Assembly (NCBI GenBank): GCA_020052415.1
Contig: JAGVPB010000024.1
Span: 1 to 64,000, forward strand
Length of the DNA: 64,000 nt
Source: Bacteroidales bacterium
GTDB taxonomy: Bacteria; Bacteroidota; Bacteroidia; Bacteroidales; JAADJA01
Direction of reading: 5' to 3'
The notes beneath the pieces are model-generated. The model worked only from the letters and a program-made list of their open reading frames with translations, searched no databases and was not told the DNA's origin. Position 1 is the first letter of the stretch; every line of letters begins with the position of its first letter. This document shows positions 18,689-27,024 of this stretch, piece after piece. The position numbers were made by a program, and so were the translations under genes.

Positions 18689-19780
18689 CTAAAATCCATA
18701 GAATTTGAGAAATTTATAATAAAAAGCGGTATTTTCATAAACTCCAATAAATTCTTCTGCCCCGGGGCCATAAGCAAAAACCGGCACCATCATTCCGGTG
18801 TGTAACCATGTCATAAATCCACCCTGTACTGTGTTGTTGGTAATATCTCCATCAAGCAAGGCAAAACCGGCTGTTTCATGATCGCCTGTTACAACGACTA
18901 ATGTATTTCCATCCACTTCGGCAAAATCCATAGCTTTACCAACCGCTCTATCAAAATCAAGCATTTCAGCCATCAGATATGCCTGGTCATTTTCCTCACC
19001 TGCCCAGTCAATTTGAGCGCCTTCCACCATTATAAAAAAACCTTTTTCATTATTCTTAAGCCGGTTTACTGCAATCCAAACGGCTTCGGACAAAACTTCC
19101 CCGCGGCCCTCAAGATATTTCAGAGGTATATCTTCTGCAATAAAAACCGCTGACATTTTCGAAGTTCCCGACAGATTCAAATTATCTGTAACCTCATAGC
19201 CTTTTAAAACAAGTGAATCTATCAGGCTCAGGCTATCGGTACGCTGACTGAAATATTTTTTTCCGCCTCCCATGAAAAAATCAACACCTTTTCCGATCAA
19301 TTCGAGTGCGATGTCTTCATATTGGTAACGGTTGGTTTGATGTGCATAAAATGCGGCCGGTGTGGCATGTACGATTTCAGAAGTAGTAATCAGACCGGTT
19401 GAAAGTCCATTCTTTTCAGCCAATTCCAGTATGGTTTCAAGCGGATTCCCATTTATATCAATGCCGAGGGTATAGTTATTTGTCTTCTGTCCGCATGACA
19501 TGGCCGTTGCTGATGCACCCGAATCAGTGACATATTTGTCAGCCGAATGGGTGGATTGAATTCCTGTAATACCACATCTGAAAATGTTCAGATCACCGCC
19601 ATTTACGGTTCTTGCAGCCGTAATCTGGCCGAGTCCCATCCCATCCCCTATCAGAAATATAATATTTTTACCTTGTCCGGCGTCATTTACATTTACAGGA
19701 TCAAGCTTTATGTTATCTCCGCTTTTGGTACACGAAAAAAACAAAAGGCCTAAGAGCACTGAAAAACAGAATATTTTCAT
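18689..19780 (-). CDS. Alkaline phosphatase lipoprotein (PhoA-type)
   Basis: The protein has 363 residues. The N terminus has the lipobox LLFFSC with Cys17. The alkaline phosphatase fold shows the metal-binding IIFLIGDGMG, the nucleophile Ser87 in TDSGASATA, EGAQIDWAGEENDQAY, VVTGDHETAGFAL and a final His in WLHTGMMVPVF. All catalytic elements are present although the protein is shorter than E. coli PhoA, because loops are missing. It hydrolyses phosphomonoesters in the periplasm or at the surface. It is the last gene of a minus-strand run beginning with the glycosyltransferase at 22427 and starts 2 bp after the flippase stop. No Pho box was identified. Confidence 0.93.
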   Translation of the reverse strand: MKIFCFSVLLGLLFFSCTKSGDNIKLDPVNVNDAGQGKNIIFLIGDGMGLGQITAARTVNGGDLNIFRCGITGIQSTHSADKYVTDSGASATAMSCGQKTNNYTLGIDINGNPLETILELAEKNGLSTGLITTSEIVHATPAAFYAHQTNRYQYEDIALELIGKGVDFFMGGGKKYFSQRTDSLSLIDSLVLKGYEVTDNLNLSGTSKMSAVFIAEDIPLKYLEGRGEVLSEAVWIAVNRLKNNEKGFFIMVEGAQIDWAGEENDQAYLMAEMLDFDRAVGKAMDFAEVDGNTLVVVTGDHETAGFALLDGDITNNTVQGGFMTWLHTGMMVPVFAYGPGAEEFIGVYENTAFYYKFLKFYGF

Positions 19781-19782
19781 TA

Positions 19783-21222
19783 TTATTCAGGTAAGGTGAT
19801 TTTAACTATTTTCTTTCTCAATAACAACAAGTACAGGACTATAAACAAACTACCCTCAATGATTGTTTGGAGGATATTCAATTCATAATAAGTTCTGATC
19901 AGTTTATCAATTGCAATTTGTACCACAAGAATGGACGAAAAGGTCAATAAGTCACGGATGTTCTGAAGATCAGAGAAAAAATTGGCTGAATCCTGACGGT
20001 AAAAATAAACGACCAGGAATGAGTATGAAACCAGTGTGGTTATTCCTGCCCATAAGTATCCGTACAAAGGGATAAAAATGAAATTAAGGCCAACATTCAG
20101 GACTCCGGCAATGATAACCCCGGCAGCAATGTTTTTCAATTTATCGGCGAATTTAAATTTTACCTCAATAAACAAAAACAATCCATACAAATAAGCACTT
20201 ACAAAAACATAAGGCATAATAATGTAACCACTCCTGAAATCGGATCCTAAAAGCAGACCGGAAATTTCTTTTGAGAAAAGACTCAGATATGTAACGATGG
20301 GCATGCCAAACAACAGAAAAATATAAATATATTTTGATAATAGAATGTCCGACTGCTTAAAATTGATTTCCAGCTCCCTGTTAAGTTTGGGATTAATGGT
20401 ATTGAAAAAAACAGTTACCAGTGCAACTACACTTAACTGGCAAATATTATACACCTGGTTGTAAATACCCACGGTGGACATATCTCCAAACATGGCAATA
20501 ATATACCGGTCGCTTGAACTGATGATAAGGAAACAGAAATTGGAAATCAACCCGACGCTTCCAAACCTGTATAAAATATTCAAAGTCTGGTGTGAAATGC
20601 TCTTAATTGAAATCCTGACCTTTTCACTGTTGGAAATGAATAAAAATAACAACACAACAACATCAATAACAATTGTGCTGCTTAGCATGGATGTAATCCT
20701 GAACTGATATCCAAATGCCATAATATAAAGGACTCCAAAACTGAGGATTGCTCTTAAAGAATGAATGATATTGTACTTCAGGGTTTTTCCTTCCAACCGG
20801 GCAATAATCAGGTAAAGTCCTATTAATTCCTTCGTAAAATATTGAAGAAAAGAAAGTAAAATCAGCTGCCTGACCAATGTTTTATCAGCCAGGAAGTACC
20901 ATGCAACAGTGATTATAAGCAGCAGGAAACTGACTCCAATGAAAATAAAGAATAAATTGGAATATAGATTGCCCAGATCTTGCTTTTCCTTGTAGGCATT
21001 ATAATACCTCCACAAACAGCCCGAAAGCCAGGAATAAAGAAAAACGGAAACATAAGAAAAAGTAATCGTAATGATCCCAAGATAACCAAACTCTTCCGGA
21101 GTAAAATAACGTGTAAATATGGGTGTTTTGATAAATCCGACAGACATCGGCACAAGGGTACCAATCAGATACCAGCCCATATCTTTAAGGAAACCCCCGT
21201 TTTTATTCACAGGATTTGTCAT
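19783..21222 (-). CDS. Polysaccharide flippase (Wzx/MATE-like)
   Basis: The protein has 479 residues with about 14 hydrophobic segments along its length. The opening DMGWYLIGTLVPMSVGFIKTP followed by FTRYFTPEEFGYLGI is typical of the polysaccharide biosynthesis branch of the MOP superfamily. Such proteins move lipid-linked sugar units across the inner membrane. It overlaps the glycosyltransferase upstream by 4 bp, which fits a shared role in making a surface glycan, although no other assembly genes (Wzy, Wzz, priming transferase) are in the window. Confidence 0.9.
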   Translation of the reverse strand: MTNPVNKNGGFLKDMGWYLIGTLVPMSVGFIKTPIFTRYFTPEEFGYLGIITITFSYVSVFLYSWLSGCLWRYYNAYKEKQDLGNLYSNLFFIFIGVSFLLLIITVAWYFLADKTLVRQLILLSFLQYFTKELIGLYLIIARLEGKTLKYNIIHSLRAILSFGVLYIMAFGYQFRITSMLSSTIVIDVVVLLFLFISNSEKVRISIKSISHQTLNILYRFGSVGLISNFCFLIISSSDRYIIAMFGDMSTVGIYNQVYNICQLSVVALVTVFFNTINPKLNRELEINFKQSDILLSKYIYIFLLFGMPIVTYLSLFSKEISGLLLGSDFRSGYIIMPYVFVSAYLYGLFLFIEVKFKFADKLKNIAAGVIIAGVLNVGLNFIFIPLYGYLWAGITTLVSYSFLVVYFYRQDSANFFSDLQNIRDLLTFSSILVVQIAIDKLIRTYYELNILQTIIEGSLFIVLYLLLLRKKIVKITLPE

Positions 21223-22427
21223 TCGGTTTTAATTTCAATCCCAACCAGTGAATCGTATATATTAATCAACTTTTCTTCCATCATTGGCCATTGGTAATTT
21301 GCAGAGGCTTGGGTGGCATTTTTACTTAGAGATGAATAGAGATTTTCATCAGTCAGCATCCTGATCATTGCTTTTGCGATTTCGGCCGGATCTTCAGGAT
21401 CAACGATAATTCCGGCGTTATTCTGAAGAATATAATTCCTGATATGGCCAAAATTGCTGCCAATGATGGGAAGTCCAAAATTGAAATATTCGAAAATTTT
21501 TATCTGTAATATAATTCTGTGAGTTGGAACCGGAAGGAATATACCAAGGCCGAGTTTGCTTTGCCTGTAATACTGAGCGACATCTTTGTAAGCAACTTCG
21601 GTTTTCAGAATGACATTATCTTTGATCTTGTTTTCTGCCGCATATTTTTCCATTTGATCTTTTAATTGGGGAGGAAAAAACGATCCCAGAAACAGTACCT
21701 TAAAAGCAGGCATTTCCCGGACTACCAGTTTTACTGTCTCAAGTATCCTGAAAGCGCCCCTCAATTCGGTAATTCCACCACTATAGACTGCATCATAAAT
21801 CTTTTCTTTTAATCCCGGGATTTCACCGGGGATCATGTCGGTATAATTAAATATTATTTCTACCTTATTATTGCCTGTTGTCATGGCAAACCTGTCTCTT
21901 AAGTTTTCTTCGGTGGTTATGATGACATCATATCTGCGTGAACATCTGCTTTCCCACCACCGGATATAGCCGGAATAGCATTTTTTCAATAAAGTTTTTA
22001 TTCCGGTCGTCTTGTTATAGTCAATAATATTTTCCGGAAATGGTTCATGAACATCATAAATGATTTTGGGTTTCGATGGCAACTTTTTCAGTTTTAATGC
22101 TACACGGTTTACATTCAGGTCGTGGAAATGATAAACATCAGCTTCAAGGATTGAGGCTTCCTTAAACATCCTTTGATATAATCCGTCGGGATGATAAGTA
22201 TTTATGAAAAAGTTCAGAAACCGGTTTTTAACAAAAACCTTCTTTTTGATTTTGATAAAATTTATTCCCTCGTCAGTAACTCCTCTATCATCCGAATCAG
22301 ATGCAAGTATAAACCAAACCGAATAACCATGCCGGGCAAGCGATATGGCTTCCTTCCAATAAATGCGGTCATCATAAAGCTTATGGCGGTCGGCCATCAT
22401 GCAAATTCGAACCGGATTATTACTCAT
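21219..22427 (-). CDS. Glycosyltransferase (GT-B, GT4-like)
   Basis: The protein has 402 residues. A GT-B fold is suggested by the N-terminal CMMADRHKLYDDRIYWKEA, DVYHFHDLNVNRVALKL near 95, the acceptor/donor linker AVYSGGITELRGAF near 214, and the C-terminal donor site FEYFNFGLPIIGSNFG with IVDPEDPAEIAKAMIRML. It transfers a sugar from a nucleotide or lipid donor in the cytoplasm; donor and acceptor are unknown. It ends inside the flippase start (4-bp overlap), so the two are coupled and likely contribute to one surface glycan. Confidence 0.9.
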   Translation of the reverse strand: MSNNPVRICMMADRHKLYDDRIYWKEAISLARHGYSVWFILASDSDDRGVTDEGINFIKIKKKVFVKNRFLNFFINTYHPDGLYQRMFKEASILEADVYHFHDLNVNRVALKLKKLPSKPKIIYDVHEPFPENIIDYNKTTGIKTLLKKCYSGYIRWWESRCSRRYDVIITTEENLRDRFAMTTGNNKVEIIFNYTDMIPGEIPGLKEKIYDAVYSGGITELRGAFRILETVKLVVREMPAFKVLFLGSFFPPQLKDQMEKYAAENKIKDNVILKTEVAYKDVAQYYRQSKLGLGIFLPVPTHRIILQIKIFEYFNFGLPIIGSNFGHIRNYILQNNAGIIVDPEDPAEIAKAMIRMLTDENLYSSLSKNATQASANYQWPMMEEKLINIYDSLVGIEIKTE

Positions 22428-22464
22428 GAAAATTAAACAGTTTTAATTTAAATTCAGTCAATTA

Positions 22465-22986
22465 TTAATAACCTTTTTTGATGATATTCAGTGCATTAAT
22501 AAACCTCTGTTCACCGCTTCCACTCACAATTTCAAAAGAACAATTCCGGCTTATTAATTCGTCCAAATATAGATTAAATAATTCAACTCGTTTATCAGGA
22601 TGCTCTCTTTGCGGATCCGGTTGCCAGGACAGGTCAATATCCATGAGCAGGTAAAGGTCATAGCTTTGCTTCTCAAGGTTTTTAAGTATCCATGAATGAC
22701 ACTTTTCAAATTTATATTCGCACCAGATTTTACACACGATCAATTCAGTATCGGAAAACAGGATCCGGTTGGACTTATTTAGCATTTCTTTTTCAAGGGC
22801 TACTTGTCTTTTCGCAATGGTAAGGATATCTGCAAATGTATAAGGCCGGTTCAATTGATTGATATACTCCCTTGCATATTCCGGCACCCACAAAGTATGG
22901 TAATGCTGTGCAAGCTTCTGAGCCAACTCTGATTTCCCGGTGCTTTCAGGGCCGGTGATTGCGATTCGGGTAATAGATTTAATCAT
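22465..22986 (-). CDS. NadR-like ribosylnicotinamide kinase (P-loop)
   Basis: The protein has 173 residues from the ATG at 22986; a longer reading to 23022 adds 12 residues with no family match. The P-loop is GPESTGKSEL near residue 10, followed by WVPEYAREYI, FSDTE (Walker B region) and DIDLSWQPDPQREHPDKR with the arginines expected at the phosphate site. This is the kinase half of NadR without the adenylyltransferase or repressor parts. Such enzymes phosphorylate nicotinamide riboside to NMN. The upstream neighbour is a PnuC-type transporter 70 bp away, the classical uptake partner. Confidence 0.88.
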   Translation of the reverse strand: MIKSITRIAITGPESTGKSELAQKLAQHYHTLWVPEYAREYINQLNRPYTFADILTIAKRQVALEKEMLNKSNRILFSDTELIVCKIWCEYKFEKCHSWILKNLEKQSYDLYLLMDIDLSWQPDPQREHPDKRVELFNLYLDELISRNCSFEIVSGSGEQRFINALNIIKKGY

Positions 22987-23092
22987 GTTAGAGTATTTGC
23001 TTCCCAATTTTAGCCCAACCAATTGATCTTGCCATTGCTCAGACTAACAGCCGCCATGAATCTTCGTCCTTTTTACTTTGAGTTTTAAACTT

Positions 23093-23725
23093 TTAACTTT
23101 TCCCTTCCTTTAATTTCTTCCTCCATGAAATATATCCCATTATTGCGAGAACAAGGAAAGCCGTAAACTGAAATCCTGTAAACGCAAGGCCTTTATAGGC
23201 AAACAAAGGGATCGAAATCACATCGCCTATGATCCAGGCTATCCAGTTCTTTATTTTCTTCAGGGCCATCAGCCACATTCCCACGATGAATACGGAGGTA
23301 GTAAAAGTATCAATATAGGGTACTTTGGTTGACCAGTATTCAATATCATCCTTCTTGAATATTTTTAGCAAAATGATGATCACTATCATCGAAAGAATAA
23401 ACATCCCGATCACTACGAACCAATCCTTTTTGTTGCAAGTTGTAATTTTTAAAACAGGCAGGTCTTTCTTTTTTGCCCAACGATACCATCCATAAACACT
23501 CATCACAAAATAAAACAGGTTAATTCCTGCATCGGCATAGAGTTTTACATTAAAACAGATATAAACATAGATCACGACACTGATAATACCTGTCGGGTAA
23601 ACCAGGATTTTCTCCTTACGTGCATACCAGACACTTAGTAATCCGAAAACCACTGCAATAAATTCGGGCAGCGAAGTATTCAGTATGTTATCCCAGAAAT
23701 TTTGAAAGACAGTGTGCAATATCAT
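23093..23725 (-). CDS. pnuC: PnuC-family vitamin transporter
   Basis: The protein has 210 residues, mostly hydrophobic, with about seven membrane segments. PnuC signatures are YPTGIISVVIYVYICF, LYADAGINLFYFVMSVYGWY near 70-90 and WIIGDVISIPLFAYKGL near 168. The family imports nicotinamide riboside, riboflavin or thiamine by facilitated diffusion and traps it by phosphorylation inside. The adjacent NadR-like kinase supports nicotinamide riboside. The gene at 23928, of the thiamine-binding family, leaves thiamine as a second option. No TPP riboswitch was found on the coding strand. Confidence 0.9.
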   Translation of the reverse strand: MILHTVFQNFWDNILNTSLPEFIAVVFGLLSVWYARKEKILVYPTGIISVVIYVYICFNVKLYADAGINLFYFVMSVYGWYRWAKKKDLPVLKITTCNKKDWFVVIGMFILSMIVIIILLKIFKKDDIEYWSTKVPYIDTFTTSVFIVGMWLMALKKIKNWIAWIIGDVISIPLFAYKGLAFTGFQFTAFLVLAIMGYISWRKKLKEGKS

Positions 23726-23789
23726 TGCTTGTTAAATTCTTTACGTAAAATTTAATAAGAACAGGCAGTTGGCAAAAGAATCCTGATCT

Positions 23790-23922
23790 GAGAACTGAGA
23801 ACCGTGAACAGTCGGCAGTAGGCAATAGGCAAAAGAACACAGAACACAGAACCCGGAACTCAGAACTCTGAACTCTGAACCCGGAACTTCGAACTTCAAA
23901 CTCCGAACTTCGAACTTCAAAC
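23790..23922. repeat. Degenerate GAAC-rich short repeat tract
   Basis: About 130 bp made of imperfect 7-14 bp units such as GAACACAGAACACAGAACC, GAACTCTGAACTCTGAAC and GAACTTCGAACTTC, preceded by CAGTCGGCAGTAGGCAATAGGC. It fills most of the gap between pnuC and the gene at 23928. Related tracts lie at 24282, 40448 and 57010. Open frames across it are chance. Confidence 0.8.
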
Positions 23923-23927
23923 CATCT

Positions 23928-24170
23928 TTACCTGAGATCAGCATTTACGATTTTTAAGATAAAGACTGAATGAGGCAGTTCAAACGACTTGTGAATTTCA
24001 TTGGTAATGGCGTGCATCACATCAAAAAACTCACCGAATACCTGAGTGCTCATTCCATTGGTTTCCGATTCTATATTTTCGTATTTCTTCAGCCTGTTGA
24101 TAAAGTCCAGGATTGGACTTACAAATTCAGGCCGTAAGGGATAAAAACTTATGTCAACTGATGTTTGCAT
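23928..24170 (-). CDS. Thiamine-binding-type protein (MTH1187/YkoF family)
   Basis: The protein has 80 residues. The pattern is that of the small DUF77/MTH1187 ferredoxin-like fold: an N-terminal strand VDISFYPLRPEF, helix FVSPILDFINRLKKY, the motif NGMSTQVFGEFFDVMHAITN (family form GT.ieG..d.v) and a closing strand SVFILKIVNADLR. Members bind thiamine or its pyrimidine part in the cytoplasm, and their exact task is unclear. It lies upstream of pnuC on the same strand, separated by a 200-bp repeat tract. Confidence 0.75.
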   Translation of the reverse strand: MQTSVDISFYPLRPEFVSPILDFINRLKKYENIESETNGMSTQVFGEFFDVMHAITNEIHKSFELPHSVFILKIVNADLR

Positions 24171-24281
24171 AATTCTGAATTTTTAAAAGGCAAAAATATT
24201 AAATATCCGGGAGGTTCGGCTTATGAGGGGAAATGGGGAATATTGAAACCTGGAAGCTGAAACTACATTGGACATTTAACG

Positions 24282-24407
24282 TTGACCCTTGAACTTTGAC
24301 CCTTGAACTTTGACCCTTGAACTTTGACCCTTGAACTTTGACCCTTGAACTTTGACCCTTGAACTTTGACCCTTGAACTTTGACCCTTGAACATTGAACC
24401 TTGAACT
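24282..24407. repeat. 14-bp tandem repeat, nine units
   Basis: The unit TTGACCCTTGAACT is repeated at exact 14-bp spacing: seven perfect units (24282-24379), one with a single change at its last base, and one with TTGAACC in place of TTGACCC. It ends 36 bp before a -7 promoter element. There are no spacers, so it is not CRISPR. The 296-bp gap 24171-24466 holds only this and the promoter. Confidence 0.95.
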
Positions 24408-24442
24408 TTATTTTCCCTTCCCTCTCTGTTATAAAAAATATT

Positions 24443-24450
24443 TACTTTTG
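24443..24450 (+). promoter_or_regulatory. -7 element TACTTTTG for lipoprotein gene
   Basis: It matches TAnnTTTG 17 bp upstream of the ATG at 24467. The 14-bp repeat array lies just upstream of where the -33 region would be. Confidence 0.5.
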
Positions 24451-24466
24451 GCTAAAATATTCTGTT

Positions 24467-25018
24467 ATGAAAAAGTCATCATTATCCTTGCTTTCAATCA
24501 TACTGTTATCTGTCCTGATTACGAGTTGCCTTACAGTGGAAAAAAAAGAATATACTTTCGAAATGAAAGATAATAAATCCGGAACACTGACAATCAAATT
24601 TATCAACATCCTTTCGATGAAAGACGATACAATGGATGTATCGGAAAGCGATTTTACAGAATTGCTTTCCACCTATATTGACGGTGACCAGCTTGAAAGT
24701 GATTTTGAAAATGCTACAGTAAAAAGTAAACGATTGTTTGAGGAGGATGGCGTTTTGTGCGGCGAAGCGATCATCGAGTTTAATGAATTAGGCTTTGTAG
24801 GTTTATTCCAATATGATGAAAATTGTCCGTTTATGTTCAATGTCAGTTCCTTCCTCGAAAGTGAAACCTTTTTAAATTCAAACGGTGATTTTGGTGGCGA
24901 CATCATGCCTGTGGTATTCTGGCCCAAAGGACTCAAAACCCTGAAACTGACAACAACAGTAACTACTCCCGACGACTCGACGATAGGTTTGTTGAGTCTT
25001 TACAATAGCCGGAAATAG
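24467..25018 (+). CDS. Lipoprotein, function unknown
   Basis: The protein has 183 residues from the ATG at 24467, which gives a proper lipoprotein signal ending LITSC. The longer frame from 24401 would start inside the tandem repeat. The mature part looks like a compact alpha/beta domain with many acidic residues (DVSESDFTELL near 63) and ends in TTTVTTPDDSTIGLLSLYNS. I recognise no named family. It stands alone: a tandem repeat lies before it and an inverted repeat after it. Confidence 0.7.
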   Translation: MKKSSLSLLSIILLSVLITSCLTVEKKEYTFEMKDNKSGTLTIKFINILSMKDDTMDVSESDFTELLSTYIDGDQLESDFENATVKSKRLFEEDGVLCGEAIIEFNELGFVGLFQYDENCPFMFNVSSFLESETFLNSNGDFGGDIMPVVFWPKGLKTLKLTTTVTTPDDSTIGLLSLYNSRK

Positions 25019-25052
25019 CATAATCATTTAAAAGAATTATAACATAATTTAT

Positions 25053-25125
25053 CACAGAGACACGGGGATCATTCTGTTTCAAGGAGTTTTCCTCCGTGTT
25101 TCTATGTGTTCTCAGTGTCTCTGTG
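25053..25125. repeat. Imperfect palindrome with CACAGAGACAC arms
   Basis: Eleven-bp arms CACAGAGACAC (25053-25063) and GTGTCTCTGTG (25115-25125), with further partial pairing inside (ACACGG against CCGTGT). It lies between the convergent genes ending at 25018 and 25192, so it may act as a two-way terminator or be a small dispersed repeat. Confidence 0.75.
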
Positions 25126-25191
25126 GTTATTTTACTTCGCTAAAATTGTTAAGGAAAAACTTATAGGGTTATCTCGTTTTTAAAATAATCC

Positions 25192-25710
25192 TCATTCTGG
25201 ATTCTTTATCCCTTTTTCTTTATAAGGCATTGGAGGTTCATTTTTACCCGACACCCTTTTCATCAATTCAACTTTGAAATCTTTTTCGGTTTCCATAAGC
25301 ATCAGGATTTTTTTTGGAGGAATCACACCCCGCAGCTTCTCAATGAATTCTTTACGATGGCTGAATGCCTGTTGTTCATGTTTGAACTGGTCATCAATGA
25401 AACTGTTGACTTCGGTATCAGACATAGCTTCAATATCCTCAGGCTCGAACTTGTGATTTTTTCTGAATTCTTTATGAAAATTATTCATAATGGCTTCATG
25501 CTCATTATAAACCGGCCAGAATTTCTCAGCTTCCTGGGTTGTAAGATTTAATCTCTCGGTAATAAAGGCAATTTTGTGAGCCTTGATTTTTTCCTTGTTT
25601 TCTTCCATCATTGGACCCCGTCTGCCTCCCTGGGCAAATAATATCTGAACGGTAATGATCAGCAAGGCTGATATTCCAAGAATTCTGGTGAAATTTGCAT
25701 TGTTTTTCAT
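25192..25710 (-). CDS. Spy/CpxP-like periplasmic protein
   Basis: The protein has 172 residues with a signal peptide ending near ILFAQ, then GGRRGPMMEENKEKIKAHKIAF. ITERLNLTTQEAEKFWPVYNE is the LTxxQ-like motif of the Spy/CpxP group, followed by long helices and a Pro-rich tail. Family members are small helical chaperones or metal/stress sensors of the periplasm. It is the last gene of a sigma factor / membrane protein / Spy-like unit, 11 bp after the gene at 25722, a common Bacteroidota arrangement, so it is probably under control of that sigma factor. Confidence 0.8.
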   Translation of the reverse strand: MKNNANFTRILGISALLIITVQILFAQGGRRGPMMEENKEKIKAHKIAFITERLNLTTQEAEKFWPVYNEHEAIMNNFHKEFRKNHKFEPEDIEAMSDTEVNSFIDDQFKHEQQAFSHRKEFIEKLRGVIPPKKILMLMETEKDFKVELMKRVSGKNEPPMPYKEKGIKNPE

Positions 25711-25721
25711 AGTGCTAATAT

Positions 25722-26246
25722 TTATAATTCATACATTAATTCTGTCGCGATTTCTTCATCCGATAAGTAATTGATCAAATCATCTTCCGAAATGCTGCTG
25801 TCATTTTCAAATTCATTGCTACTATTGAAATCTATAACCTGGTCCGATCCGGCAAAAAGTGTTTCCACTATAAGAGTTTCATCCATGTATTCAATGATTT
25901 CAGGATTTTCGCGCAGAAGATCATCAAGTGTAATATTGGACAAAAATTGATTGTTTGCCGATATATCCCCGGATTTATTAAAAATTAAGATGGCAAGAAT
26001 TAATATAATACCTGTTACTATAATTGCAAAGTTAAGTTTTCGCATCAGGAAAATTGAATAAAGCAGTTCCGAAGGGGATATTCTTTTTGGTATCCGGATT
26101 TTATTCATTATTTCATCCGGAAGTTTTTCAAAATAATTTCCGGGAACCATGAATGGATTTGTTTTATTCATTTTGGCCAGTTCCGGAGCTATTGCTTCCA
26201 GATTGAATTTATCAGGCTGTTCCTTATTGTTTTTATCCTGTAACAT
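25722..26246 (-). CDS. Single-pass membrane protein, probable anti-sigma factor
   Basis: The protein has 174 residues. A cytoplasmic N-terminal part (about 1-70) includes NPFMVPGNYFEKLPDEIMNKI, a sequence often seen in Bacteroidota ECF-linked proteins. One membrane segment, FAIIVTGIILILAILIF, lies near 72-90, then an acidic periplasmic tail. There is no zinc-finger anti-sigma motif. Its position directly after an ECF sigma gene (30-bp gap) and its topology suggest that it holds the sigma factor at the membrane. This is inference from context. Confidence 0.65.
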   Translation of the reverse strand: MLQDKNNKEQPDKFNLEAIAPELAKMNKTNPFMVPGNYFEKLPDEIMNKIRIPKRISPSELLYSIFLMRKLNFAIIVTGIILILAILIFNKSGDISANNQFLSNITLDDLLRENPEIIEYMDETLIVETLFAGSDQVIDFNSSNEFENDSSISEDDLINYLSDEEIATELMYEL

Positions 26247-26276
26247 GTCCTTTTGATTGATTTATAGGTTTATGGT

Positions 26277-26825
26277 TTAAATGTTGTTCAAATAATTCTC
26301 AATCTTTTTTACTGCCAGATGGTGTGATGCCTTTAATGCACCGACCGATGTACCAAGCACCTCCGACATATCCTCATATTTCATATCATCGAAATATTTC
26401 ATATTAAAAACCAGGCGCTGTTTTTCAGGTAGGGTTAAAATCGCCTTTTGGAGTTTCAACTGAATTTCATCTCCGTCGAAATAATTATCATCCTTAATAT
26501 TAGCAGCGAGCTGATTTTCGAGATTACCGGTACTAAGAGCATATTTCAACTTTTTTTTCTGAAGAAAGGATAAGGTTTCGTTGGTCGCAATTTTATAAAT
26601 CCAGGTAAAAAGTGTTGATTCTTCCCTGAATTTTCTGAGATTTCTCCATACTTTCACGAAGGTATCCTGCACCAGGTCATCAGCATCTTCATGATCGAGC
26701 ACCATACGCCTGATATGCCAGTAAACTGGTTTCTGATACTTGCGGACAAGCAAACTGAACCCGTAATTCTCCGATTCGGGATTTAAACACATTTCCAGCA
26801 GCTTATTATCAGAATAACCGTCCAA
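26277..26825 (-). CDS. ECF-family RNA polymerase sigma factor
   Basis: The protein has 182 residues. Region 2 shows DHEDADDLVQDTFVKVWRNL and FTWIYKIATNETLSFLQKKK; region 4 has LPEKQRLVFNMKYFDDMKYEDM and VGALKASHHLAVKKIENYL (helix-turn-helix). It should direct RNA polymerase to an envelope-stress set that includes its own operon. It begins the minus-strand unit with the probable anti-sigma and Spy-like genes. A TATTTTCG -7 element lies just upstream. Confidence 0.95.
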   Translation of the reverse strand: MDGYSDNKLLEMCLNPESENYGFSLLVRKYQKPVYWHIRRMVLDHEDADDLVQDTFVKVWRNLRKFREESTLFTWIYKIATNETLSFLQKKKLKYALSTGNLENQLAANIKDDNYFDGDEIQLKLQKAILTLPEKQRLVFNMKYFDDMKYEDMSEVLGTSVGALKASHHLAVKKIENYLNNI

Positions 26826-26845
26826 AAAAAAGAATTAATTTGAAA

Positions 26846-26853
26846 CGAAAATA
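26846..26853 (-). promoter_or_regulatory. -7-like element TATTTTCG for the ECF operon
   Basis: A one-base variant of TAnnTTTG on the minus strand, 20 bp upstream of the sigma factor ATG. No -33 TTG is found at 19 bp, so it could be autoregulated by an ECF-type promoter instead. Confidence 0.35.
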
Positions 26854-27010
26854 GTCAGTAAATTTGATCGGTTCGACTAAAAAATAAGAATATGGTTTAA
26901 CATCCGCACAATTAATAATTTAAATTGCAGGAAGGTAAATTTAAGCCAATGAATAAAAATTAAATCAATGCCCCTGCCGTTATGCAATTACTGTTAAAGC
27001 AAAAATGTTT

Positions 27011-27018
27011 TAACTTTG
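27011..27018 (+). promoter_or_regulatory. -7 element TAACTTTG, leaderless arrangement
   Basis: A perfect TAnnTTTG lies 6 bp before the ATG at 27025. Transcription starting about 6-8 bp downstream would begin at or next to the start codon, giving a leaderless or nearly leaderless mRNA. Confidence 0.6.
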
Positions 27019-27024
27019 CAATCT

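Noticed and set aside
23788-23805. CTGAGA words near pnuC suggesting a TPP riboswitch.
   Set aside because: They lie on the wrong strand for pnuC, downstream elements of a THI box are absent, and the words belong to the GAAC-rich repeat tract.
24282-24407. Regular repeats considered as a CRISPR array.
   Set aside because: The units are 14 bp and adjoin without spacers, and no cas genes are present.
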